Below, piece after piece: positions 28,141 through 36,985 of a stretch of 64,000 nucleotides of DNA. The stretch lies in NCBI RefSeq assembly GCF_000813005.1, contig NZ_JSYP01000019.1:124001-188000 (forward strand), read 5' to 3'. The notes beneath the pieces were generated by a model that had not been told where the DNA came from, did not search any database, and saw only the letters and a program-made list of their open reading frames with translations. The DNA comes from Flavobacterium sp. KMS. Lineage in GTDB: Bacteria > Bacteroidota > Bacteroidia > Flavobacteriales > Flavobacteriaceae. The position numbers and the translations under genes are program-made. The first letter of the stretch is position 1. Every line of letters begins with the position of its first letter.

Positions 28141-29181
28141 CTACTTTACAAATTCAATTTTTTGAACTTCTTCTTCATTGACACTGTCAAAGAAACCTTG
28201 TTCGTTCATCCAATCATCGCTAAATACTTTACTCATGTAACGTGATCCGTGATCAGGGAATATTGCTATTATATTGCTATCTTTAGTAAACTCACCTTCT
28301 TCTGCATATTGTTTAATCGCTTGCATTACCGCTCCAGATGTATATCCTACAAATAAACCTTCTTTTCGGGTAATTTCTCTGGCTGAGTGAGCACTTTCTT
28401 CATCAGTAACTTTTATAAATTTATCGATGATATCAAAGTCTGTAGCCGATGGGATAAGATTTTTACCTAAACCTTCTATGCGGTATGGATAAATTTCTTT
28501 GTTATCGAATTCTCTTGTTTCGTGGTATTTCTTTAATACCGATCCAAAAGCATCAACTCCTAGAATTCGAATGTTTGGGTTTTGTTCCTTTAAGTATTTT
28601 GCAGTTCCCGAGATTGTTCCTCCAGTTCCGCTACAGGCTACAAGGTGTGTAATCTGACCTTTGGTTTGTTCCCAAATTTCGGGTCCTGTAGTGTTATAAT
28701 GCGCATCAACATTTAATTGATTAAAATATTGATTAATATAAACCGAACCTTTGGTCTCTTCATGTAGTCTCTTGGCAACATTATAATAAGAACGCTCATC
28801 ATCTGCAGAAACGTGTGCTGGGCAAACGTATACTTTGGCTCCTAGACTTCGTAACATATCGATTTTGTCTTTGGATGATTTTGAGCTAACAGCTAGAATG
28901 CAATTATATCCTTTTATAATGCTTACCATTGCTAAGCTAAAACCTGTATTGCCCGAAGTAGTTTCTATAATTGTATCTCCTGGAGATAAAATTCCTTTCT
29001 TTTCGGCCTCTTCAATAATATATAATGCGATTCTATCTTTTGAGGAATGTCCCGGATTAAAAGCTTCTACCTTTGCGTAGAAATTGCCTTCTAACTCTTC
29101 AGTGATTTTATTTAGTTTAATAAGCGGTGTATTGCCTATTAATTCTAAAACGTTGTTGTAAGCAGTTATTTCTTCTTTCAT
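28141..29181 (-). CDS. PLP-dependent cysteine synthase family protein
   Basis: 346 residues from ATG 29181. The upstream in-frame ATG at 29241 adds 20 residues with no family match and is not preferred. Fold-type II PLP enzyme of the cysteine synthase/cystathionine beta-synthase group: PLP-Lys in NPGHSSKDR, substrate loop TTSGNTGFSLA, phosphate-binding loop GTGGTISG. No CBS regulatory domain. Likely reaction is sulfide addition to O-acetylserine or a cystathionine beta-synthase-type replacement. Sequence alone does not decide the substrate, so no symbol is given. Confidence 0.85.
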   Translation of the reverse strand: MKEEITAYNNVLELIGNTPLIKLNKITEELEGNFYAKVEAFNPGHSSKDRIALYIIEEAEKKGILSPGDTIIETTSGNTGFSLAMVSIIKGYNCILAVSSKSSKDKIDMLRSLGAKVYVCPAHVSADDERSYYNVAKRLHEETKGSVYINQYFNQLNVDAHYNTTGPEIWEQTKGQITHLVACSGTGGTISGTAKYLKEQNPNIRILGVDAFGSVLKKYHETREFDNKEIYPYRIEGLGKNLIPSATDFDIIDKFIKVTDEESAHSAREITRKEGLFVGYTSGAVMQAIKQYAEEGEFTKDSNIIAIFPDHGSRYMSKVFSDDWMNEQGFFDSVNEEEVQKIEFVK

Positions 29182-29252
29182 AAAAAAATAGTTAATCGAG
29201 GGTATTTTTAAATTAACCTCGACAGGTTGCAAATTTAACAAAAAAATTCTAA

Positions 29253-31313
29253 TTACCTTTTAATTTTCTCTAAATCTAATAAAAAACTAAACTCTTTGGC
29301 AAGTTCCTTTAGGGCTTCAAAACGCCCGGAAGCACCGCCATGACCCGCATCCATGTTTGTATGAAGGAATAATAAATTATCATTAGTTTTTTTATTTCTT
29401 AATTTAGCTACCCATTTAGCAGGTTCCCAATATTGCACCTGAGAATCATGTAAACCAGTAGAAATGTACATATTAGGGTATTTTTGAGCACTTATGTTAT
29501 CATATGGTGAATAAGACAACATATAGTCATAATATTTCTTTGTATTGGGATTTCCCCACTCATCATACTCTCCAGTAGTTAACGGAATACTACTATCTAA
29601 CATTGTGGTCATGACATCTACAAATGGTACTTGAGCAATTACACCGTTATATAATTCGGGTGCCCAATTTACAATAACGCCCATTAAAAGCCCGCCCGCA
29701 GAGCCTCCTTCGGCATATAAATGTTCTGGTGAAGTATATTTTTGCTCAATTACGTGTTTAGAGCAATCTATAAAATCTGTAAAAGTATTCTTCTTTTTCA
29801 ATAATTTCCCCTCTTCATACCATTGTCTTCCTAAATCTTCTCCTCCACGAATATGTGCTATTGCAAAAACAAAACCTCTATCTAGTAATGATAATCGTGT
29901 TGAAGAGAAATAAGTATCCATTGTAATTCCGTATGATCCGTATGCATAAAGTAATAACGGGTTTTTACCGTTTTTCTCCAATCCTTTACGGTAAACCATA
30001 GAAATTGGCACTTTTACACCATCTGTAGCTGTTGCCCAAATACGTTCTTCGATATAGTTATCCTTATCAAACTTCCCTCCTAGAACTTGTTGTTCTTTTA
30101 GGATTTCTTTGGTTTTCGTTTTCATATTAAAATCGATAACCGAAGATGGTGTTGCTAACGATTGGTAACCATAACGTAAAATATCCGTGTCAAAATCAAT
30201 ATTTGTTGTGGTATAAGCACTGTAGGTCTCACTGCCAAAAGGCAAATAATAATCTGGTTCCCCATTCCAAGGCATGATTCGGATGTGATTTAACCCATTC
30301 GAACGCTCCTCTACAACTAAATAATTCTTGAAAATTTCAATGTCTTCTAATAAAACATCTTCTCTATGCGGAATAAGATCTTTCCAGTTTTTCTTTCCAG
30401 TAGCATTTTCAGGCGTTTTCATCAACTTAAAGTTCGTCGCCTTGTCTTTATTGGTCAGAATATAAAAATGGTCTTCAAAATGCGAAATACTGTATTCTAA
30501 ACCGCGAACACGAGGTTGAAAAACAACAAACTCTCCATCTGGATTATCAGAATTTAGTGTTCTATATTCGGTAGTAAGTGTACTTCCTGAACTAATTACA
30601 ATATATTTACGGGATTTCTCTTTACCTACAGAAACATTAAAAGTATCATCAGTTTCTTCAAAAACCAAAACATCATTTATAGAATCTGTATTTAATTTAT
30701 GTTTAAAAACTTTATCAGCACGCAATGTAACCTCATCTTGTTTTGTATAAAACATAGTTTTGTTATCATTTGCCCAAACTGAACTTCCAGTTGCATTTTC
30801 TATTTTATCCGAAAGAATTTCGCCAGTTTCTAAATTTTTTATCTGAATGGTATAGATTCTTCTTCCAACTAAATCTTGTGCAAAAGACACAAATTTATTA
30901 TCAGGACTTATACTCAATCCACCTAATTTAAAGTAATTATGTCCTACCGATAACTCATTACAATTAAATAAGATTTCTTCATCGGCAGTTAAGCTTCCTT
31001 TTTTACGAGAATAAATTGGGTAATCTTTGCCCGTTTCAAAACGAGTAATATAAAAATATCCATTATAAAAATAAGGAACCGACTCATCATCTTCCTTAAT
31101 CCTGGCTTTCATCTCCTCATATAATGCTTTCTGTAGATCTTTAGTATGCGCTGTCATACTTTCGTAGTAAGCATTCTCTTGATTTAGATAGTCAATAACT
31201 TCAGGATTTTCTCTATCATTCAGCCAAAAATAATTATCAATTCTAACTTCTTTATGTTTCTTTAATGACTTAGGAATTTCTTTAGCTATGGGGGCAGCAA
31301 TTTTATTTGGCAT
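29253..31313 (-). CDS. ptrB: Oligopeptidase B (prolyl oligopeptidase family S9A)
   Basis: 686 residues from ATG 31313 (MPNKIAAPIAKEIP). The longer in-frame start at 31355 adds a weak basic/hydrophobic stretch. N-terminal beta-propeller, then an alpha/beta-hydrolase domain with the nucleophile in GGSAGGLLMG, the Asp in GLHDSQVQYWEP and the catalytic His in DAGHGGASGRFE. Length and motifs fit oligopeptidase B, a cytoplasmic or periplasmic serine peptidase that cleaves short peptides after basic residues. Divergent from ybaB. Confidence 0.9.
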   Translation of the reverse strand: MPNKIAAPIAKEIPKSLKKHKEVRIDNYFWLNDRENPEVIDYLNQENAYYESMTAHTKDLQKALYEEMKARIKEDDESVPYFYNGYFYITRFETGKDYPIYSRKKGSLTADEEILFNCNELSVGHNYFKLGGLSISPDNKFVSFAQDLVGRRIYTIQIKNLETGEILSDKIENATGSSVWANDNKTMFYTKQDEVTLRADKVFKHKLNTDSINDVLVFEETDDTFNVSVGKEKSRKYIVISSGSTLTTEYRTLNSDNPDGEFVVFQPRVRGLEYSISHFEDHFYILTNKDKATNFKLMKTPENATGKKNWKDLIPHREDVLLEDIEIFKNYLVVEERSNGLNHIRIMPWNGEPDYYLPFGSETYSAYTTTNIDFDTDILRYGYQSLATPSSVIDFNMKTKTKEILKEQQVLGGKFDKDNYIEERIWATATDGVKVPISMVYRKGLEKNGKNPLLLYAYGSYGITMDTYFSSTRLSLLDRGFVFAIAHIRGGEDLGRQWYEEGKLLKKKNTFTDFIDCSKHVIEQKYTSPEHLYAEGGSAGGLLMGVIVNWAPELYNGVIAQVPFVDVMTTMLDSSIPLTTGEYDEWGNPNTKKYYDYMLSYSPYDNISAQKYPNMYISTGLHDSQVQYWEPAKWVAKLRNKKTNDNLLFLHTNMDAGHGGASGRFEALKELAKEFSFLLDLEKIKR

Positions 31314-31396
31314 TTTTTGGATTTTAATTTTAAAATGAAAGTACAAAAATAACATAAACGAACGGGTAACTAAATGCTTTTTTATCTAATTAACAC

Positions 31397-31425
31397 TTGA
31401 ATTTAAATTTGAATTAGTAATTTCG
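31397..31425 (+). promoter_or_regulatory. Candidate Bacteroidota promoter of ybaB
   Basis: TTG at 31397-31399, 18 nt, then TAATTTCG at 31418-31425 (seven of eight bases match TAnnTTTG). Located 25 nt before the ybaB start. Confidence 0.45.
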
Positions 31426-31450
31426 TTCCATAATTTAAAAACAACCGAAA

Positions 31451-31771
31451 ATGGATTTAATGGGAATGATGGGAAAACTTAAAGAAACCCAACAAAAAAT
31501 TGAAGATACAAAGAAACGATTAGATACGGTTTTAATAGACGAACAAAGTGCTGATGGATTATTAAAAGTTACTTTGACAGCTAACCGAAAAATAAAATCA
31601 ATTACAATTGCTGATTCTTTATTAGAAGATAAAGAGCAATTAGAAGATTACCTGATTGTAACATTAAATAAAGCAATAGAAAAAGCTACAGATGTTAACC
31701 AAACCGAGCTTGATGCTGTCGCAAAAATGGATATGCCAATGATTCCTGGAATGGATGATTTGTTTAAGTAA
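31451..31771 (+). CDS. ybaB: YbaB/EbfC family nucleoid-associated protein
   Basis: 106 residues, the usual length. N-terminal helix rich in Met/Lys/Gln (MDLMGMMGKLKETQQKIEDT), then a central beta region (LLKVTLTANRKIKSITI) and C-terminal helix with the family's closing Met/Pro-rich tail (MDMPMIPGMDDLFK). Known as a small dimeric DNA-binding protein that contributes to nucleoid structure. Not next to dnaX or recR here. Followed by a strong hairpin terminator. Confidence 0.9.
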   Translation: MDLMGMMGKLKETQQKIEDTKKRLDTVLIDEQSADGLLKVTLTANRKIKSITIADSLLEDKEQLEDYLIVTLNKAIEKATDVNQTELDAVAKMDMPMIPGMDDLFK

Positions 31772-31795
31772 GGTACAAAGGTTAAAAAAAGCTAC

Positions 31796-31842
31796 AAAGG
31801 TTCAAAGGTTTTACATCATTAGTAAACTTTGAACCTTTTTTA
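31796..31842 (+). terminator. Terminator of ybaB
   Basis: AAAGGTTCAAAG (31796-31807) and CTTTGAACCTTT (31827-31838) form a perfect 12-bp stem with a 19-nt loop, followed by a T-rich run. Confidence 0.75.
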
Positions 31843-31927
31843 TTTCTAAGACTTTTAAAACTTAACAGAATAGATAAAAAAATTCAGAGACTCAAATATT
31901 TTACACCAATTAGTAAACTTTGAACCT
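31811..31927. repeat. Short dispersed repeat units in the ybaB-ltaE gap
   Basis: TTAGTAAACTTTGAACCT occurs in both 31811-31836 and 31901-31927 with nearly matching flanks. Several AAAGGTT/AACCTTT units in direct and inverted order (AGGTACAAAGGTT near 31771, AACCTTTG and GTACC near 31935-31951) fill the gap. Looks like a small intergenic repeat element of the genome rather than a gene. Confidence 0.55.
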
Positions 31928-31968
31928 CTGAACCTTTGTTTCTCTGTACCTTTTAAAAAAAACCTTTT

Positions 31969-32988
31969 CTAAAACTTCTGAAGCGTTTCTAAAACATATG
32001 TATGCATTACTTGTCTATAATCAAGATGCGTAACAATCCTAAGTTTTCCGTTACCCATTGAACTTATCGAAATATTTTTTTGTTTTAATTTTTCTATCAA
32101 AAGCTGATCACTGAAGTTCGGCTGCAATGAGAAAATTAAAATATTTGTCTCTACAGGTTCTACTGAAGCAACCCAATGTTTTGTTAACAAAACCGCTTCG
32201 ATTTCTTTGGCTCTTCTATGATCTTCTGCTAATCTTTCTAAGTTATTTTCTAAGGAAAAAATTGCAGCTGCCGCCAAATAACCAACCTGACGCATTCCTC
32301 CTCCCAACATTTTTCGGATTCTTAATGCTCTTTTTATATCGGCTTTAGTTCCTAATAACATAGAACCAATTGGAGCACCCAATCCTTTTGAGAAACAAAC
32401 CGAAATGGTATCGAATATTTTTCCAAATTCTTTTGGATCTTGTCTTTTTGCAACTAAAGCATTCCAAATTCTGGCTCCATCTAAGTGGAATTTCAAATTA
32501 TTAGCATCACAAACTTGTTTTATCTTCCTTAAATCTTCAAGTTCATAACATGCCCCTCCACCTTTATTAGTAGTATTCTCTACACATACCAAACTCGTTA
32601 ATGGACTATGATAAAACTCAGGGTCATTAATTGCTGCTGCAACCTGCTCGGCAGTAATCATACCACGATGTCCATCTAATAAACAACAAGAAACACCGCT
32701 ATTAAACGAAGCTCCTCCTCCTTCATAATGAAAAACGTGTGCATATTTATCGGCAATTAATTGCTCTCCTGGTTGTGTATGTAATTTTATTGCGGTTTGA
32801 TTTGCCATGGTTCCAGATGGAAAAAATAACCCTGCTTCCATACCGAACATTTCTGCTACTCCAGCTTCAAGTTCAATAACCGTCGGGTCTTGCTTGTAAA
32901 CATCATCTCCTACTTTAGCATTGAACATGTATTGCAACATTTCAATACTAGGTTTGGTAATGGTATCGCTAATTAAATTTATTTCCAT
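31969..32988 (-). CDS. ltaE: Low-specificity threonine aldolase
   Basis: 339 residues of the PLP fold-type I threonine aldolase/beta-eliminating lyase family. N-terminal LISDTITKPS and MFNAKVGDDVYKQDPTV, LFFPSGTMANQTA, HLDGARIWNA and the PLP-lysine motif SVCFSKGLGAPIGS are all present. Catalyses cleavage of L-threonine or L-allo-threonine to glycine and acetaldehyde. Monocistronic by appearance. A diverged copy of its start region and upstream DNA lies about 289 bp farther away (see repeat at 32975-33410). Confidence 0.92.
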   Translation of the reverse strand: MEINLISDTITKPSIEMLQYMFNAKVGDDVYKQDPTVIELEAGVAEMFGMEAGLFFPSGTMANQTAIKLHTQPGEQLIADKYAHVFHYEGGGASFNSGVSCCLLDGHRGMITAEQVAAAINDPEFYHSPLTSLVCVENTTNKGGGACYELEDLRKIKQVCDANNLKFHLDGARIWNALVAKRQDPKEFGKIFDTISVCFSKGLGAPIGSMLLGTKADIKRALRIRKMLGGGMRQVGYLAAAAIFSLENNLERLAEDHRRAKEIEAVLLTKHWVASVEPVETNILIFSLQPNFSDQLLIEKLKQKNISISSMGNGKLRIVTHLDYRQVMHTYVLETLQKF

Positions 32989-33410
32989 ATTCTAAAAACT
33001 GTATCTTAATTTTACACAACAAAATTACGTATTACTAATAGTTATTTTAAGCAAGTTTTAGTAAAATTTAACTTGTAAATAACATCAGAACCAAATTAAC
33101 GTATTATTTATAAAAAACATATAAACACACATTAATAGTTTTAAATAAATTTTAAAATCGGCTAACTAATTTTAAAAAACATATTCACGTAAGTTATATT
33201 TTCCATTATTATTTGTGCTATTACGCTATAATATAAACTTTTAGTATTCTTTTTTCTCCAATGAAATTTATTTCCATATTCTAAAAACTATATCTTATTT
33301 TTGTCCAGCATAATTACGTATTTACTAATAGTTTTTTTTTAAAACACTTTTCTGTAAAATCTAATCTATAAGTAACATAAAACCGAATTAGCGTACTATT
33401 TATAAAATAT
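32975..33410. repeat. Diverged direct duplication of the ltaE start/upstream region
   Basis: About 145 bp at 32975-33117 (start codons of ltaE plus upstream DNA) recur at 33264-33410 with clear base-by-base alignment and few gaps. Shared stretches include ATTTATTTCCATATTCTAAA, AATTACGTATT and ACTAATAGTT. The second copy keeps the first five codons of ltaE on the minus strand and then loses homology. The 146-bp spacer holds no gene. The second copy abuts the prfB start. Confidence 0.75.
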
Positions 33411-33427
33411 AAAACTACTATTAATTT

Positions 33428-34529
33428 ATGACAACTACCGAACAAATAAAAGGTATTGTGGAGCGCCTTGGTGCGTTGAGGAGGTATCTTTGACGTTGAT
33501 GCCAAATTAATTGAAATCGCCAACGAAGAAGAAAAAACTTTTGCACCTGATTTCTGGAACAATGCAAAAGAAGCCGAGGTTATTGTAAAAAATCTAAGAA
33601 ACAAGAAAAAATGGATTGAAGATTATAACAAAGCCATCGAACTTACTGATGAGTTGCAAATTGCCTATGATTTTTACAGAGAAGGAGGACTTTCGGCTGA
33701 AGAATTAGATGAGCATTATAAAGCTGCGCAACTACATATTGAAAATATCGAGTTTAAAAACATGCTTTCAGACGAAGGTGATAGCTTAAGTGCTGTAGTA
33801 CAAATTACTGCTGGTGCTGGAGGAACCGAAAGTTGCGATTGGGCAGGAATGCTTATGCGTATGTATATGATGTGGGGTGAAAGTTATGGCTACAAAATAA
33901 AAGAACTTAACTTTCAGGCTGGTGAGGTCGCGGGTATCAAAACCGTTACCCTAGAGTTTGAAGGAGATTATTCTTTTGGTTATTTAAAAGGAGAAAACGG
34001 CGTACACCGTTTAGTTCGAATCTCCCCTTTTGATAGTAATGCCAAACGCCATACCTCATTTGCATCCGTTTATGTTTATCCGCTTGTCGATGATAGTATC
34101 GAAATTGATATTAATCCTGCTGATATCGAAATTACAACATCTCGCTCTAGTGGTGCAGGAGGACAAAACGTAAATAAGGTTGAAACTAAAGTACAGTTGG
34201 TTCATAAACCAACAGGAATCCAAATTCAATGTTCTGAAACAAGATCTCAACAAGACAACAGACAACGTGCCATGCAAATGTTACGATCTCAGTTATACGA
34301 AATCGAATTAAAGAAACAGCAAGCACAACGTGCCGATATCGAAGCTGGAAAAATGAAGATAGAATGGGGATCACAAATTAGAAACTATGTGATGCAACCT
34401 TATAAATTAGTCAAAGATGTTCGTACAGGTTATGAAACCAGTGATGTTGATGGCGTAATGAATGGTGAAATCGACCCTTTCCTTAAAGCATTCTTAATGA
34501 TGATGGGACAAAAAGAAGAAGAATCTTAA
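33428..34529 (+). CDS. prfB: Peptide chain release factor 2 with programmed +1 frameshift
   Basis: Starts at ATG 33428 (MTTTEQIKGIVERLGALRRYL). After codon 21 (CTT) an in-frame TGA at 33491-33493 is followed by C, and the frame continues +1 from GAC at 33492 to 34529. This gives about 366 residues, normal for RF2. GGQ motif in SSGAGGQNVNKVETK hydrolyses peptidyl-tRNA. The anticodon-like SPF motif (RISPFDSNAKRH) identifies RF2 (UAA/UGA). The frameshift autoregulates RF2 level. Gene callers that ignore it start too late, around 33654. Confidence 0.95.
33476..33494 (+). promoter_or_regulatory. RF2 programmed frameshift signal
   Basis: AGGAGG internal Shine-Dalgarno-like element at 33479-33484, TAT, slippery CTT at 33488-33490, TGA at 33491-33493 and a following C: the classical CTTTGAC arrangement of prfB. 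Confidence 0.93.
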
Positions 34530-34545
34530 TCTCAAACAAATAGTT

Positions 34546-34573
34546 AACCCAGCATTTCATGCTGGGTTTTTCT
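34546..34573. terminator. prfB terminator
   Basis: AACCCAGCA (34546-34554) and TGCTGGGTT (34560-34568) form a 9-bp stem with a five-base loop followed by a T run. It lies between the convergent prfB and pldA stops. Confidence 0.88.
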
Positions 34574-34577
34574 TTTA

Positions 34578-35486
34578 CTAAAGTGGCCCAACTAAAGAAA
34601 CACCAACGCCTACTGTAGTTTGCAAATTATTATAGTCAATTAGAGTTTCTCCGTATCCATGCGAAACCAAAAGAAATCCTTTTAAATTTCCCGCAATTGG
34701 ATATGACCACGAGAATGCCGCATTCCCCCTATTTCTATCAAAATTTAAATTATTACTTCCTGTAAAAGTAAAAATGCTCTTATTGTTAGTATAAATAATA
34801 TTTATATCTCCACGACCTATATATTGAGCAATATCCGGGTTATCATCTTTTTCTGAACGAAGCCTTAGCCAAGGCCTCACATAAACACTCCAATTATCAC
34901 GGTCAAATCCTAAATGAAATATAATCCTGTTCCAACTTCTGGAAAAAGGCAAACCTTTACCATTTGATTCATGATTAAATGCAACACCAGCCATTCGCAT
35001 GTTAAAGCCTAAAACATTAAAGTTAAGTGGGTAATTAAAAATAACTTCAGGCTCATAATTAATTTCTCTAAATGGCCTTGACAAACTCTCATTATAAATC
35101 TGCCATTGTGATGCTTGTGTATATCCAACCCATAAATCGCCTTTTCCAAAAAGCAGATTGTGAAATATTTTTGTTTTAAAACTAAGCTGAAATTTAGTTT
35201 CAATATTATTATAGTTCGTTCCTGGTGGTGCAACATATTCGGGCTTACCATTTCCTGAGTATGGTTGCTCATTTGGCGAACTATACCAATTAGCAGGCAA
35301 AATATAAATAGACTTATATGGCGTTATTAAAAATGTTCCGTTAGATGACTCAGGAGTTAACTCCCATCTCTCGGATATTGTATGAAGTTTATTAGGCTTA
35401 CTAAATAAGTCTTTAACCTGAGAATAAGCAAATAAGGAATTAAATAACAGGAAAAAAAGTATGTTTTTAATAGAAAATAATTTCAT
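34578..35486 (-). CDS. pldA: Outer-membrane phospholipase A (OMPLA)
   Basis: 302 residues with a signal peptide ending FAYSQ. Beta-barrel pattern throughout. The catalytic signature is visible: YTQASQW, then AFNHESNGKG with the His-x-Ser dyad and RSWNR with the Asn, as in OMPLA (His142, Ser144, Asn156 in E. coli). Ends in an outer-membrane-type VGVGVSLVGPL. Hydrolyses phospholipids mislocated in the outer leaflet, as a calcium-dependent dimer. Convergent with prfB. Confidence 0.9.
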   Translation of the reverse strand: MKLFSIKNILFFLLFNSLFAYSQVKDLFSKPNKLHTISERWELTPESSNGTFLITPYKSIYILPANWYSSPNEQPYSGNGKPEYVAPPGTNYNNIETKFQLSFKTKIFHNLLFGKGDLWVGYTQASQWQIYNESLSRPFREINYEPEVIFNYPLNFNVLGFNMRMAGVAFNHESNGKGLPFSRSWNRIIFHLGFDRDNWSVYVRPWLRLRSEKDDNPDIAQYIGRGDINIIYTNNKSIFTFTGSNNLNFDRNRGNAAFSWSYPIAGNLKGFLLVSHGYGETLIDYNNLQTTVGVGVSLVGPL

Positions 35487-35818
35487 GAATGTTTAGTTAA
35501 ATTTTATCATAAAAATACTGCTTAAAAAACCGTTACTCTTATATTTTTACATTAAAATCTTATATTATTTGTGCTCTTATTTATCTACCATTTCCCATAT
35601 ATCAGTACTAATCGCTAGATAAACAAAAAAATAACTATTAAAGTTAGCAAATCAAAAAACTGTTAACAATTTAATAGATTTAATAACGTTTTTATAATAA
35701 TAGAATTGTTATTATATCTTTTTATTAAAATACATCAAAATATAATTAGGTAATTAAATACTAATTGATTTTATTTGGCAAAAAATACCGCTAACCCCCT
35801 AAAACTATATAACAATAA
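35487..35818. other. Divergent intergenic region, pldA/lpxD
   Basis: 332 nt of very AT-rich DNA between divergent genes. It must hold both promoters, but no convincing TTG/TAnnTTTG pair was found on either strand, nor any hairpin or coding frame. Confidence 0.4.
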
Positions 35819-36817
35819 ATGAAATCCTATTCTATCCAAGAGCTGAATGAAGTAATTAATGGTGTTATTTATGGTAATACTTCACAGAACATTACCGCAA
35901 CTGAACAATTAGACAAAGCCACCAATACCGAAATTTCGTTCATTGGAAATAAAAAATACGAAAAACACTGGCAAGACTCCAAAGCAAGTGTAGCTGTTGT
36001 TAATGAAGATATCTCGATAGAACCAGGAGAAAACCGTGCATTTATAAAAGTAAAGAATGCAGATTTGGCAATGTCACAAATCTTAGCTCTTTTTGCCCCA
36101 CCTACACCTATATTTCATAATAACATCCATGTAAGAGCAGTTGTAGATGAGTCTGCAATTATTGGCGAAGGCGTTCGTATTGGTGCAGGATGTTACATAG
36201 GCCCAAAAGTAAAACTAGCTGATAATGTAACTATTTACCCAAATGTGACTATTCTTGATGAATCTACAATCGGAAAAAATACTATTATTTGGTCAGGAAC
36301 AGTAATTCGTGAGCGTTGTCATATTGGTAATGATTGTATCATACATCCTAATGCAACTATTGGAGCCGATGGTTTCGGATTTCGTCCATGTAGTGAAAAA
36401 GGTTTGGTGAAAATTCCGCAAATCGGAAATGTAATTATAGGAAACGGAGTTGAGATTGGAGCAAATTCATGTGTTGACCGCGGAAAATTTAGTTCTACAG
36501 TTCTTGGAGATGGCTGTAAAATTGATAATTTAGTTCAAATTGGTCATAATAGTAAACTAGGTAAGTTTTGTATCATGGCTGGAAATAGTGGTTTAGCCGG
36601 ATCTGTAACACTAGGAAACGGAGTTATCATTGGTGGTAGTGCTTCGATAAAAGACCATACAACTATTGGAGATGGCGCAATTGTTGGTGCAGGATCTGGA
36701 GTTACTGGAGATATCCCTGCTGGCAAAACTATGTTAGGATATCCTGCTGTAGAAGCTCGTGATGCTTTAAAACAATGGGCAATCTTAAAACGATTAGTTT
36801 GCGATTCTAAAAAATAA
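35819..36817 (+). CDS. lpxD: UDP-3-O-acylglucosamine N-acyltransferase
   Basis: 332 residues. N-terminal uridine-binding-type domain, then a left-handed beta-helix of hexapeptide repeats (GEGVRIGAGCYIG, GKNTIIWSGTVI, GNDCIIHPNATIGADGFGF), with the likely catalytic His in LVQIGHNSKLG. C-terminal helix QWAILKRL. Transfers the second hydroxy-acyl chain from ACP in lipid A synthesis. It stands alone here, followed by a terminator, not next to lpxC or fabZ as is common. Confidence 0.88.
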   Translation: MKSYSIQELNEVINGVIYGNTSQNITATEQLDKATNTEISFIGNKKYEKHWQDSKASVAVVNEDISIEPGENRAFIKVKNADLAMSQILALFAPPTPIFHNNIHVRAVVDESAIIGEGVRIGAGCYIGPKVKLADNVTIYPNVTILDESTIGKNTIIWSGTVIRERCHIGNDCIIHPNATIGADGFGFRPCSEKGLVKIPQIGNVIIGNGVEIGANSCVDRGKFSSTVLGDGCKIDNLVQIGHNSKLGKFCIMAGNSGLAGSVTLGNGVIIGGSASIKDHTTIGDGAIVGAGSGVTGDIPAGKTMLGYPAVEARDALKQWAILKRLVCDSKK

Positions 36818-36840
36818 AACAATATTCCTCATATATAAAA

Positions 36841-36866
36841 AAACAGAAGTTCGCTTCTGTTTTTTT
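36841..36866 (+). terminator. lpxD terminator
   Basis: AAACAGAAG / CTTCTGTTT stem with a TTCG tetraloop and T-run. Confidence 0.92.
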
Positions 36867-36985
36867 GTTTATAACTGTTTCTGAACACTTTACAGTTACA
36901 TTTTTTAAAACAAATTAATTATACTGTTTATTTCGATCGATTTCGTAAATTAGCACACACTATTTTGTTAAAAAACTATATTATT

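Noticed and set aside
33654..34529. prfB starting at 33654
   Set aside because: Lacks the RF2 N-terminus. The upstream frame with the CTT-TGA-C shift gives the full-length protein.
36965..36985. TTG start for the acyl-CoA carboxylase subunit (and similar TTG starts at 50517 and 61281)
   Set aside because: ATG codons seven codons downstream give the expected N-termini. At 50517 and 61281 the TTG lies inside the -7 promoter box.
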